Source: Bacteroidota bacterium (lineage in GTDB: Bacteria > Bacteroidota > Bacteroidia > Chitinophagales > Chitinophagaceae). Taken from it: a DNA stretch of 64,000 nt. The DNA lies in NCBI GenBank assembly GCA_018268105.1, contig JAFDXG010000087.1:1-64000 (forward strand), written 5' to 3'. Positions 55,812 to 64,000 of the stretch are shown in pieces. The translations under genes were made by a program, and so were the position numbers. The notes under the pieces are model-generated. The model worked only from the letters and a program-made list of their open reading frames with translations, had not been told where the DNA came from and did no database searches. The stretch's first letter is position 1; every line of letters begins with the position of its first letter.

Positions 55812-57962
55812 ATGAATACCAAACTGAAGATTTTTTCGGAGCAAATGCTTGTTGTTCTGAATATTTTTATTGTATTCCTGCTGTTGTTTGAAAACAAACT
55901 GATCCTGCCTTATTGGTTGCAGCCCATTGGGAGAATGCATCCGTTATTACTGCACTTCCCTATTGTTTTGCTGATGCTGGGCATAATATCGGATCTGTAC
56001 ACGACTAAAAAAGGAAACGCGAATACTTCGTCTTATGCAAAGATTACGGGTCTACTATTACTTGCCGGCGCAATATTAAGCGGAGTTACCGTAATTATGG
56101 GATTATTTCTCGTACGGGAAGAGGGGTACAACGGAGGGACAATAGCATGGCATAAATGGTTTGGCGTTGTGCTTTTTTTTATCGCTTCCATAATGTATTG
56201 GATAAGAAAGAAAAGATGGTACTCTCCGGCAGTTTCCCGGTTATGTGCTTTTCTAATTGCACCGGTTTTGATAGTTACCGGTCACTTTGGGGCAGCGATA
56301 ACCCATGGGGATAATTTTTTACTGCAGCCTGTCGCAGCACATATACAAAAAAGCCGGGTGCCGGTTGACCAGGCCCTGGTATTCGACCATGTTATTCAGC
56401 CTTTACTGGAAAGCAAATGCACAGGCTGTCATAATCCGCAAAAGCTGAAAGGAGAATTGGCGCTTACTGATTCTCTCGCTATTGTCAAAGGCGGCAAAAC
56501 GGGCAAACTATTTATACCCGGAAATCCGGATATCAGCCTGCTGCTCGAGAGAGTGCATTTGCCGGTCGCAGAAGAAAAACACATGCCACCGGAAGGCAAA
56601 CCTCAGCTCACTGCTAAGGAAATAGAGCTGCTTACGTTATGGATCAGGGATGAAACGCCTTTCTCCCAAAAAGTCATAGCGCTGCCTGAAGATGATTCCC
56701 TGAGAATACTGGCAACGGCAATATTCAACCCTGATGAAGAAGAAAAATTTGATTTTCCTGCGGCTGAAGATGCTGCTATAGCACAGCTAAATACCAACTA
56801 TCGCACTATCGCCCCTGTTTCCAAAGGGTCCCCGGCGCTTAATGTAAACATTTATAATCGCAATGCCTACTCACCTGATCAATTACAGGAACTAAAACAA
56901 ATTGAACAGCAGGTTGTTTCACTAAACCTGAATAAAATGCCGGTGAAAGATGAAGACCTCAAAATTATAAGCAGCTTTAAAAATTTGCGAAGACTGGATC
57001 TCAACTTTACGGATATAACAACAGAAGGGTTGAATGCGCTCGCTCCCTTACCGCATCTTAAAACATTAACATTGTCCGGAACTACACTATCTTACCCTGC
57101 GTTAAAAGAAAAACTTCCTTCCTTTAAAGCGCTTAAAACAATTGCAGTATGGAATACATCGCTATCTGCCAAAGAAATGGAAGAACTTCAAAATATCAAC
57201 AGGCAAATCAAATTTATAGAAGGCTTTGCTGATGATGGCAAAAATCCGCTTAAGCTAAATCCTCCGCAGGTCAGGAATACTTCCATGGTTTTTGCTAATA
57301 CATTAAACCTGCAACTGATGCACCCTGTAAGAGGAGTGCAGATACGGTTTACTACAGATAGCTCCGATCCTGATAGCCTGCAATCGGCCATATATGACAG
57401 CAATACCGATATTACTAAGCATACCACCATTAAGGCCCGGGCCTGCAAAGAAGGATGGTATGCAAGCGATATTTCCGTATTCCATTTTTTTAGAAACAGT
57501 TTTATTCCCGATAGTGTTCGTTTATTATATCCGCTGAACAGCGTGCACCAGGCAGAAGGTGCACACACATTCTTTAACACCAAATTGGGGGTAATCGGAG
57601 CCAATAATCCGGCATGGGCAAATAATTGGGCCGGGGTGCGGAACAATGATCTGGTATTGGTGGGAATGTTTTACAAGCCTGTTGTATTAAGCTCGGTAGG
57701 GTTGCATTATATGCTTGAAGCTGCAACGGGTATTTATCCTCCCGCGGAAGTGGAAGTATGGGGTGGAAACAATGAGAATCATCTAAAGCGGCTACTGGTG
57801 ATGAAATCCCCGAAGCCTGTAAAAGGAGAACAGGCATCCTTAAAAATAGTAGAAGGTTCATTTAAACCTTCTACCGTATCGGTTGTAAAAATTATCGCAA
57901 GACCATACAGAGAAAAAGACAAAGGAAAATTGCTGTTGATAGATGAGATGTTCTTGAATTAG
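55812..57962 (+). CDS. DUF2231 membrane domain - cytochrome c - LRR - CHB_HEX_C-like protein (module B)
   Basis: The 716-residue protein has an extra N-terminal helix, then a DUF2231-like membrane domain with histidines 43, 48, 114, 158 and 165. The motifs are MHPLLLHFPI, WHKW and GHFGAAITHG. The cytochrome has haem motif CTGCH at 203-207 and tail KHMPPEGKPQLTAKE. Leucine-rich repeats cover about 365-470 (LRRLDLNFTDITTEGLNALA). The C-terminus adds two beta domains missing from module A. One at about 484-560 resembles the chitobiase C-terminal domain (IRFTTDSSDPDSLQSAIYDS). One at about 565-716 resembles a discoidin-type domain (VWGGNNENHLKRLLVM). The gene is last in the module B operon. Confidence 0.88.
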   Translation: MNTKLKIFSEQMLVVLNIFIVFLLLFENKLILPYWLQPIGRMHPLLLHFPIVLLMLGIISDLYTTKKGNANTSSYAKITGLLLLAGAILSGVTVIMGLFLVREEGYNGGTIAWHKWFGVVLFFIASIMYWIRKKRWYSPAVSRLCAFLIAPVLIVTGHFGAAITHGDNFLLQPVAAHIQKSRVPVDQALVFDHVIQPLLESKCTGCHNPQKLKGELALTDSLAIVKGGKTGKLFIPGNPDISLLLERVHLPVAEEKHMPPEGKPQLTAKEIELLTLWIRDETPFSQKVIALPEDDSLRILATAIFNPDEEEKFDFPAAEDAAIAQLNTNYRTIAPVSKGSPALNVNIYNRNAYSPDQLQELKQIEQQVVSLNLNKMPVKDEDLKIISSFKNLRRLDLNFTDITTEGLNALAPLPHLKTLTLSGTTLSYPALKEKLPSFKALKTIAVWNTSLSAKEMEELQNINRQIKFIEGFADDGKNPLKLNPPQVRNTSMVFANTLNLQLMHPVRGVQIRFTTDSSDPDSLQSAIYDSNTDITKHTTIKARACKEGWYASDISVFHFFRNSFIPDSVRLLYPLNSVHQAEGAHTFFNTKLGVIGANNPAWANNWAGVRNNDLVLVGMFYKPVVLSSVGLHYMLEAATGIYPPAEVEVWGGNNENHLKRLLVMKSPKPVKGEQASLKIVEGSFKPSTVSVVKIIARPYREKDKGKLLLIDEMFLN

Positions 57963-58000
57963 AGAAATCACATTACAACTCAGCGGCGCTATTACATTTG

Positions 58001-59437
58001 TCAACACACCTGTACCGTTTCAACACCCAGCAATTCACCCAGTTTCCTGATCCTGGATGCAATATGCCCTACACCTACTGCACAGTGGTGTGCCGGGCCA
58101 TGCGTATTCCATTGCTCTACAAACTGCCGTGCGCCAATAGAAAAACGATAGCGACTATTGGTATTGCCTATTTCCAGTATAGGCCCTGCAACCGATGAGG
58201 CCTCCGCAACAAGGAACAATAATTTTCCTTCTCTGGTTTCCACTACTGAAAACAGCGTTACATCTCCATGCCGCACCGACATTTCTACCGACAAACCTTT
58301 GCCAACTTTACCGTGATATACCTGCAGGGGTTTTACTTTTATCTTTCCTTCTGCGATGGTTAAGTGACCCGGACCGTCATGCCCCATCAGCACTACATCA
58401 TCGTTATAGTCCATTGCATAGTATTCGGTAAATGATCCGCCGGCCCCAAAACTGTCCAGTATCTTCATTGCCTGGGCGTTTTTGATTTCATATTCTCCGG
58501 CTACCGGCACCCCATTGGCGGTGAGCAGCGAGTTACCCAAAATAACAGAACTCATCGTATCCTCATTCTCTGTATTCCCGGTGCCCTTGTGATAATAGGC
58601 CATAGATCCCAGTCTATATTTTTTTACCAGGTGATCGAGTGCTACTGATGTTCTGGCTGCCCGTTCCAATTCATAAACGGAACAATCCGGCTGCACATCA
58701 AATACATCGCTGAATACCTTAAGTTTTTTCTGTATCTCCGGCCTGGTTACTTTGCTGCGCAAAAAAGACAATTCATCTACTTCAATGACCTGTATATGTC
58801 CGCCCAAAACCGAACAATGCAAAGTGAAGTTGGAATATATATCAAGCATCCCACTATAATAATTGCCCATAACCCCCATGGTATTGTGGTACATGGTGTG
58901 AGCTACTTTTGCTGCGGCTATCCATTCCTCAATTTCCCTCCAGGCTAAATCATCGTTTTGCAGCATACCGGTAACCTGGTAAAAAGGGATACCCGAACGT
59001 TTAAATACACTTGCAATTTCCGGAACTGGACAAGCCGAACAATAGGCCAGCCATTCGCCCGTCATTTTTGTTCGGTCATTCAATTGATTAAACCAATCAT
59101 AATTGATAGCAGCTTCGGGCGACAGGTTGAGAACAATTACCGGCACTTTTGCCCGCTTCACTACCGGCAGTACAGTAGAAGACAATGCATAGGTGGTGAC
59201 ATACAAAAATATCAGGTCAACATCTTCCTGCCGGAAACGATGACCTGCCTCAAATGCTTTTTCGGAGGTATCTATTAATCCGAGGTTTACTACTTCAGAC
59301 CCATACGATTCCAATCTTGTTGCTACTGTTTCTACGTAACCTGAAAGCCGTCTCTCTAACCCTTCAAATTGATCCCAATAGGCTTCCAGCCCAATGCCGA
59401 AAAGTCCGATTTTCAAAGGAAGTTTTTTTGCTGTCAT
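58001..59437 (-). CDS. L-arabinose/L-fucose isomerase family protein
   Basis: The 478-residue cytoplasmic protein has the fold of the arabinose/fucose isomerase clan. The N-terminal Rossmann-like domain has KIGLFGIGLEAYWDQFEGLE and VDLIFLYVTTYALSS. A middle domain follows (GVMGNYYSGMLDIYSNFTLH), and a C-terminal beta barrel with GGSFTEYYAMDYNDDVVLMG and the metal-binding HDGPGH. It should interconvert an aldose and a ketose using a divalent metal, but the family also has members of unproven substrate. It is the first gene of the minus-strand block that faces module B; the stop codons converge with about 40 bases between. Confidence 0.87.
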   Translation of the reverse strand: MTAKKLPLKIGLFGIGLEAYWDQFEGLERRLSGYVETVATRLESYGSEVVNLGLIDTSEKAFEAGHRFRQEDVDLIFLYVTTYALSSTVLPVVKRAKVPVIVLNLSPEAAINYDWFNQLNDRTKMTGEWLAYCSACPVPEIASVFKRSGIPFYQVTGMLQNDDLAWREIEEWIAAAKVAHTMYHNTMGVMGNYYSGMLDIYSNFTLHCSVLGGHIQVIEVDELSFLRSKVTRPEIQKKLKVFSDVFDVQPDCSVYELERAARTSVALDHLVKKYRLGSMAYYHKGTGNTENEDTMSSVILGNSLLTANGVPVAGEYEIKNAQAMKILDSFGAGGSFTEYYAMDYNDDVVLMGHDGPGHLTIAEGKIKVKPLQVYHGKVGKGLSVEMSVRHGDVTLFSVVETREGKLLFLVAEASSVAGPILEIGNTNSRYRFSIGARQFVEQWNTHGPAHHCAVGVGHIASRIRKLGELLGVETVQVC

Positions 59438-59552
59438 TGCTACATACTTTTTGTTCGCTTGCTTGATAAAAGATCGCTTTTTATGGTGTATTCCAAATTT
59501 TCGTCCTTTTCAAATTTTCCGGATAGTAGTGGATGGTGAATCCGACCACTCA

Positions 59553-62500
59553 CTATTGCCGATTGCCCATTATATTTACCGGCCCGATAAGTCCTGATTT
59601 TAATAAAGGTGAATCTTTTTTATAAGGATTAAAGTTGGTAAAAGTAAACCTGCTACGCGGCGGTCGTTTCGTTTTTTCCATCAACCAGCTTGGCCATTTA
59701 CCATTAGTTACTCCATCATCCGGAAACTGCTGGTCGCCTATCAATCTATTGGGCCATAAATTTGCCACTTCTATTTCCAATTGATTCCCTTTTTCTTTTA
59801 TGATACTGGTAATATCTACTTCCCAGGGGGCAGTCCATAATACACCCAGATCATGCCCATTCAACCTCACCCGGGCTACATTTTTCACTTCGCCCAAATC
59901 AAGATACAGCTTGCCATGTCCGCCAACAGATGATGCTGAGAGATCAAAAGTTTTGCTGTATGTCGCGATTCCGGAAAAATATTTGATACCCGGTTCAGGA
60001 CGGTCACTCCAATCGGCGAGATGATCAAAAGTTACTTTTCCGGATCCGCCCCATTTGGGGTCAAATGAAACCGACCAGTCACCGGTTAGGGTGACTACAT
60101 TTGTTGTTGCAGGAAAATTTTTTTCACTCGCTAAAGGCTGAGACTTGCCGCCTGCGAAGACGATGAAAAAACTTTGATAGGGAGCGAATTGCAAAGGAAC
60201 AATAGTGTGGACTTCATTGGTGGTAAACTCAGGCAGCAACCTGTTCTTACCTGTTACCGGATCCCACAATTCCGGCATTCCGTTTATAGTACGGAATTTG
60301 CAATCTGTTTTTACAGATTGATCTGTCCGGTTAGAAACAAAATATATGTCTAATCCACTTAAACTGCGATGGCTATACCGTATAGGCCCCGTTGACTCAA
60401 AGTTTATGGGAACATGCATTTGATCTAACAATTCAGCGATGAGCTTGTACTCAGGGTATAGCGATTCTTTATGAGCAGTTAAGGATACTCCAGAGATAAC
60501 CTTCCCTTTGCCATATATGTGCTCCGTCTTTTTTGCCGGGGAAGCTTTTGTGCCCCACAGTTCTGCAGCGATAGATTGCACGCTTTGATCACATTCCGGA
60601 AAGCCGGACAATCCGGGCGATTTTACAGGTGGCTCGCCCACAACAGTGGCGCCTTCTTTCACAAGCTTCCGAATTTTTTCAAGCAACGCAGGAGTCATTG
60701 TTTTAGACGCAGGTAATACCAGAAGCCGGTATGATGCGCCTCCCGGAAAAACAATTTTATGGTCTTGTACAAAGGCGCTGTACAGTTGACCGGGTGAACA
60801 TCCATCAAAATTATATCCTTTCCTGTCGGGAAGGGTATCGTTTCCATCCAAAGCGGAAGGAGGTGGTAAAAACACCTGAGGTGCACCTTCAGGGGTCAGA
60901 TAAAGAATTTCTGCTACCGATTTTCCCTGCTGTAAAATAAACTGGCACCTCGAAATATAGCGATGGTAGGCAGCAGCCATTGGCCACCAGGTTTGCTTTC
61001 GGTCCCAATGCACTCCATAAGGGCCCATGGTCATACCCGGTAACAATGAATCTGCTAATGGCTTATGCGCAAACGTATGATAAAAGAGCCTGTTGATTCC
61101 TGTAGCAAAAGCCCAGTCGCCCTGGTTTTTTATAGAACCGGGATATTGTTTCCACGCTTCCTGGTCGTCGGCGGTAAATGCTTCAGCCTGTACAACGGGT
61201 TCACCCTTTACGTGAGCTATGGACGTTGCTTCTATGCAACTGAATGAGGTATTAAACCCAAAACCTTTACTCCAAAACTCACACATTGGAATATCAGCAA
61301 CAGCGCCGAGTTCAAGGTCTGCAGTTGGATTCATATCATAAGGCTCTATGGATAAGCCTAAGCCCCGGCGATGGCTATATTTTTTTACCTGGCCGGCATG
61401 ATACTCCAGTATCAGATCCTGGCTGGTTTGGCGCAAATCCCATAAAAACCGCTCGCTCATTTCTTCACTCTCCACTATTTTGCCGGCATATACGGGGTAG
61501 AATGGTAACGGGTCGTAACCCCTTCTTTTAATAAATTCTTCTCTAAAACGGCCGGTCCAGTTTTGAGCTCCCATTTCCCAGCTATCTATATGCAAAAATT
61601 TAAGTCCGCCGTTAGCCGTGCTATAGGGTTTCCCAATTTTGTCAAGCATTCTTCCAATATATGCTTCAAGATGGCTATTCAACGAAACCGTATCAAATTT
61701 ATCTGATTCAAAACCCAATCCCTGTACGGGTGCGGGCCTGGTGATGGCTCCATTGTTTCGCCTGCCAAAGCGCATGATCGTCCATTTCCCCTCTGGCACA
61801 ACCCAGTCTAATATGCCATTCGGATGTAGTTTATCTGTGAGATCAAATACCTCGTTTTTTGAAATGATATTTTTTGAAGGCAAAACTGTATAGGTTGATG
61901 GAGATGGCAGATAAGGTTTTACATTGGGTGTGGAAGAATAAGGAGCGCGGTAATAAAGCGCCTTCTCATAGATATCCGCTATATGTGCCGATGTATCTGG
62001 TACGGGAAATGCAAGCACAGCCACATCTTCATAAAAATCTTCCCACTCCTTTTTTAATGCGGGAGTAAAAACACCTTCGCCAAAATAGGGCTTCATAGGT
62101 GTGGGGACGGGAAGTTGAATATGTTTATTTCCTGCGCCTGATACGTCAATGCAGGACAATACCAGTTGTTGCATAGATTGAGCAGGCTTTACCCATGGAC
62201 CTCCGCTTCCTGCCCATCCGGGTCCAATACCCAGGGTCATATTGATGCCTAATCTTTTACATTCGTCAATCGCATGTTTAAATAATGCATACCACTGTTC
62301 ACTTAAGAAGTCAACCGGTCCGCGGGGTACTCCCACATTTACTTCAAGGAAAACCACATTGCCAATACCAGCCTGCTTCATTGCTTCCAAATCCGCAGTC
62401 ATACCTTCGCCGGATAAGTTGCCATCCATAAAATACCAATACACACCGGGACGGGACGAATCGGGAGGATTTAAAAAACCGGCACGAAGTTGTTCTATTG

Positions 62501-62600
62501 CAGTCCTATCTTTTTCGGCTGAACTGATAATTTTCTTATTACAGCTTGTAAAAAATAAAGTAGTAATTAAAGGGAAAAATATTTTGCTGAATGTGTGCAT
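59553..62600 (-). CDS. GH106 alpha-L-rhamnosidase-family lipoprotein
   Basis: The protein has about 1015 residues with a lipoprotein signal (FFPLITTLFFTSC, lipidated Cys20), so this copy is surface- or periplasm-anchored. The GH106 start is FLNPPDSSRPGVYWYFMDGN, followed by LEAMKQAGIGNVVFLEVNVG and GIGPGWAGSGGPWVKPAQSM. The barrel has FLHIDSWEMGAQNWT and SIEPYDMNP. C-terminal beta domains end in NQLEIEVANLWPNRLIGDQQ. It is a paralogue of the enzyme at 33.3-36.7 kb but lacks that enzyme's discoidin-like insert. The DNA runs nearly head-to-tail with the GH78 gene upstream (16 bases) and the isomerase downstream. Confidence 0.92.
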   Translation of the reverse strand: MHTFSKIFFPLITTLFFTSCNKKIISSAEKDRTAIEQLRAGFLNPPDSSRPGVYWYFMDGNLSGEGMTADLEAMKQAGIGNVVFLEVNVGVPRGPVDFLSEQWYALFKHAIDECKRLGINMTLGIGPGWAGSGGPWVKPAQSMQQLVLSCIDVSGAGNKHIQLPVPTPMKPYFGEGVFTPALKKEWEDFYEDVAVLAFPVPDTSAHIADIYEKALYYRAPYSSTPNVKPYLPSPSTYTVLPSKNIISKNEVFDLTDKLHPNGILDWVVPEGKWTIMRFGRRNNGAITRPAPVQGLGFESDKFDTVSLNSHLEAYIGRMLDKIGKPYSTANGGLKFLHIDSWEMGAQNWTGRFREEFIKRRGYDPLPFYPVYAGKIVESEEMSERFLWDLRQTSQDLILEYHAGQVKKYSHRRGLGLSIEPYDMNPTADLELGAVADIPMCEFWSKGFGFNTSFSCIEATSIAHVKGEPVVQAEAFTADDQEAWKQYPGSIKNQGDWAFATGINRLFYHTFAHKPLADSLLPGMTMGPYGVHWDRKQTWWPMAAAYHRYISRCQFILQQGKSVAEILYLTPEGAPQVFLPPPSALDGNDTLPDRKGYNFDGCSPGQLYSAFVQDHKIVFPGGASYRLLVLPASKTMTPALLEKIRKLVKEGATVVGEPPVKSPGLSGFPECDQSVQSIAAELWGTKASPAKKTEHIYGKGKVISGVSLTAHKESLYPEYKLIAELLDQMHVPINFESTGPIRYSHRSLSGLDIYFVSNRTDQSVKTDCKFRTINGMPELWDPVTGKNRLLPEFTTNEVHTIVPLQFAPYQSFFIVFAGGKSQPLASEKNFPATTNVVTLTGDWSVSFDPKWGGSGKVTFDHLADWSDRPEPGIKYFSGIATYSKTFDLSASSVGGHGKLYLDLGEVKNVARVRLNGHDLGVLWTAPWEVDITSIIKEKGNQLEIEVANLWPNRLIGDQQFPDDGVTNGKWPSWLMEKTKRPPRSRFTFTNFNPYKKDSPLLKSGLIGPVNIMGNRQ

Positions 62601-62616
62601 CTTAAATAATCCCATT

Positions 62617-64000
62617 TTATTTTTTTACGCGTACTTCAAATTGATAGTCGCCGGAGCCCACTGCCACCACTTTTCTGCCTTGTTCATATTTTATAATTCT
62701 TACGTCATCCTGCCCGGTGATTACTTTTCCGCTCTCCAAAACCTCAGACTGTTGGGAAGCAGGCAAATAAATGGAAGCAGCGGTATTGGCCGGTATTTTT
62801 ACATGTAATTTAAAAGCCTCATTTTCTTTTACCCATTTCGTAGAGATAATACCGTACGGGCACCTATAACTCGTTTCAGCCATCGTTACGTCTCCAACAG
62901 GTTCGGGACATATAACAATTTGCTTATAGCCAATTGAATTTTCTGATTGTCGAATCCCGCCCAAACCGCTGTAAAACCATTCCATTAAATGACCCAGCAT
63001 AAAATGATTGTTTGATACAAAACGATAAGCCTGCCATGATTCTGTAAGCGATGTGGCGCCATGTGCCAATTGAAACCCATAACCCGGCACATCTGAACGG
63101 CTGTTCATATCAAAAATTACATTTGAGTGTCCATTATCTTCTAATACCCTCAATACACAACGATAACCGATATCGCCAGCAGTCAGGCTGTTATTTCTTT
63201 CACGAATATCCCTGATCAGGTTTTCAACTACTTCATTTTTATATTGAGGTTCCACTAAATCCATAAATACAGCCATTGCATTTGCTGTCTGGCTGCCTGT
63301 TGCATATTGTTTTGTTTTTTCGTTGAAAAAAGTTCTGTTAAAAGCTGTTCTTACTTTTGCAGCAATATTTTCATAGTAATCAGCATCCTGATCCTTACCT
63401 AAAATCTTTGCAGTTTTGCTTAAAATAATGAGATCATAATAAAAGATTGCGGTGGCTGTTACACCCTTTGGAGTCAGTTGCGATTCACCCGGATTTTTAA
63501 GTCCAATATCAAACCAGTCGCCCAATCCATGAGACAAAATATTATCAACAGATTTTTTCTGCAGGTACTGCACATAACGTTGCATCATTGGATAAGCTTC
63601 TGTTAAGACTTGTCTATCACCATACCATTGATACAGGTACCAGGGCAGGATGATACTATTACTTCCCCATTCGGGTGAATCTCTGAAACCCGATTGAAAA
63701 TGCACATACTCCGGAGCTATATCCGGTACAAGACCATCCTCTACCTGTGCCTCCATCATATCATTCACTATTTTTCTGCTCAATGCAGCAATGTCGAAAT
63801 TATTTTTTATAGAGGAACCCATTAAATGATCTTCCTCCAGCCACCCTAGCTTTTCACGATGCGGGCAGTCGGTAAAAACACTTGCCATATTGCTTTTGAT
63901 AGCCCAGCTAATTAGCTTATCTGTGCGGTTAAAGAGTTGGTTTGAGCAAAAGAAACTACCGGCTTTTGCAGCAGCATTACGTGTATGTAAACTTTTTATT
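62617..64000 (-). CDS. GH78 alpha-L-rhamnosidase, C-terminal part (cut by window edge)
   Basis: The frame is open through the right edge, so at least 460 residues are seen. Just inside the edge is SLHTRNAAAKAG, then FTDCPHREKLGWLEEDHLMG, the GH78 catalytic motif with its acidic Glu. The six-hairpin barrel follows, with FRDSPEWGSNSIILPWYLYQ and SHGLGDWFDIG, and then a C-terminal beta domain that ends in YQFEVRVKK. It is a third GH78 and the second in this locus region, close to GH106. An inner ATG at 63888 is only an artefact of the cut. The N-terminal domains lie beyond 64000. Confidence 0.9.
   Translation of the reverse strand, partial: IKSLHTRNAAAKAGSFFCSNQLFNRTDKLISWAIKSNMASVFTDCPHREKLGWLEEDHLMGSSIKNNFDIAALSRKIVNDMMEAQVEDGLVPDIAPEYVHFQSGFRDSPEWGSNSIILPWYLYQWYGDRQVLTEAYPMMQRYVQYLQKKSVDNILSHGLGDWFDIGLKNPGESQLTPKGVTATAIFYYDLIILSKTAKILGKDQDADYYENIAAKVRTAFNRTFFNEKTKQYATGSQTANAMAVFMDLVEPQYKNEVVENLIRDIRERNNSLTAGDIGYRCVLRVLEDNGHSNVIFDMNSRSDVPGYGFQLAHGATSLTESWQAYRFVSNNHFMLGHLMEWFYSGLGGIRQSENSIGYKQIVICPEPVGDVTMAETSYRCPYGIISTKWVKENEAFKLHVKIPANTAASIYLPASQQSEVLESGKVITGQDDVRIIKYEQGRKVVAVGSGDYQFEVRVKK

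Overview
The window is chromosomal DNA of a Bacteroidota bacterium, most likely of the Chitinophagaceae or a close relative. The signs are a SusC/SusD pair, TAnnTTTG-type promoters, an AT-rich genome with weak ribosome binding sites, many lipoproteins, DUF4403 and CPBP proteins, and Planctomycete-type cytochrome/DUF1501 genes of the kind that also occur in this class. No tRNA, rRNA, CRISPR array, insertion sequence or phage gene was recognised.

Layout. 1-2.7 kb (minus strand): the start of a YifB/ComM ATPase, a broken DUF1624 acyltransferase gene, a CPBP protease and a small outer-membrane protein. 2.8-9.5 kb (plus): a tight four-gene operon, module A, made of a di-haem PSCyt1/DUF1549/DUF1553 protein with an inserted CBM6-like domain, a DUF1501 protein, a Tat-type sugar isomerase/epimerase and a DUF2231-cytochrome-LRR membrane protein. 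9.5-25.8 kb: mostly housekeeping genes (two M1 peptidases, TruA, HupE/UreJ, peroxiredoxin, GtrA, a membrane protein/histidine kinase/response regulator cassette, DUF4403, DnaK). An odd 24-25 bp tandem hairpin array sits in a non-coding gap near 19.3 kb. 26-30.7 kb: two GH78 alpha-L-rhamnosidase-family enzymes. 31-33 kb: a lipoprotein, an MFS exporter and DUF3817.

33.3 kb to the right edge is one large carbohydrate-utilisation locus. It holds GH106, SusC/SusD, a CE15-type glucuronoyl esterase, a GNAT protein, an RbsABC-type sugar importer, fructose-1,6-bisphosphatase, an alpha/beta hydrolase, a NagB-type deaminase, module B (a second PSCyt1-DUF1549-DUF1553 / DUF1501 / DUF2231-cytochrome-LRR set), an arabinose/fucose isomerase-family protein, a second GH106 and a GH78 cut by the window edge. 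The enzymes point to a rhamnose-rich, probably uronate-containing plant or algal glycan (inference).

The most interesting system is the duplicated module. Each copy encodes an exported di-haem c protein, an exported alkaline-phosphatase-clan DUF1501 protein and a membrane protein. The membrane protein has five histidines at matching spacing in its membrane domain, followed by one CxxCH haem site and leucine-rich repeats. This looks like a membrane-anchored electron-transfer complex that acts on carbohydrate in the envelope. The carbohydrate-binding inserts and the glycan locus around module B support that, but the activity itself is unknown.
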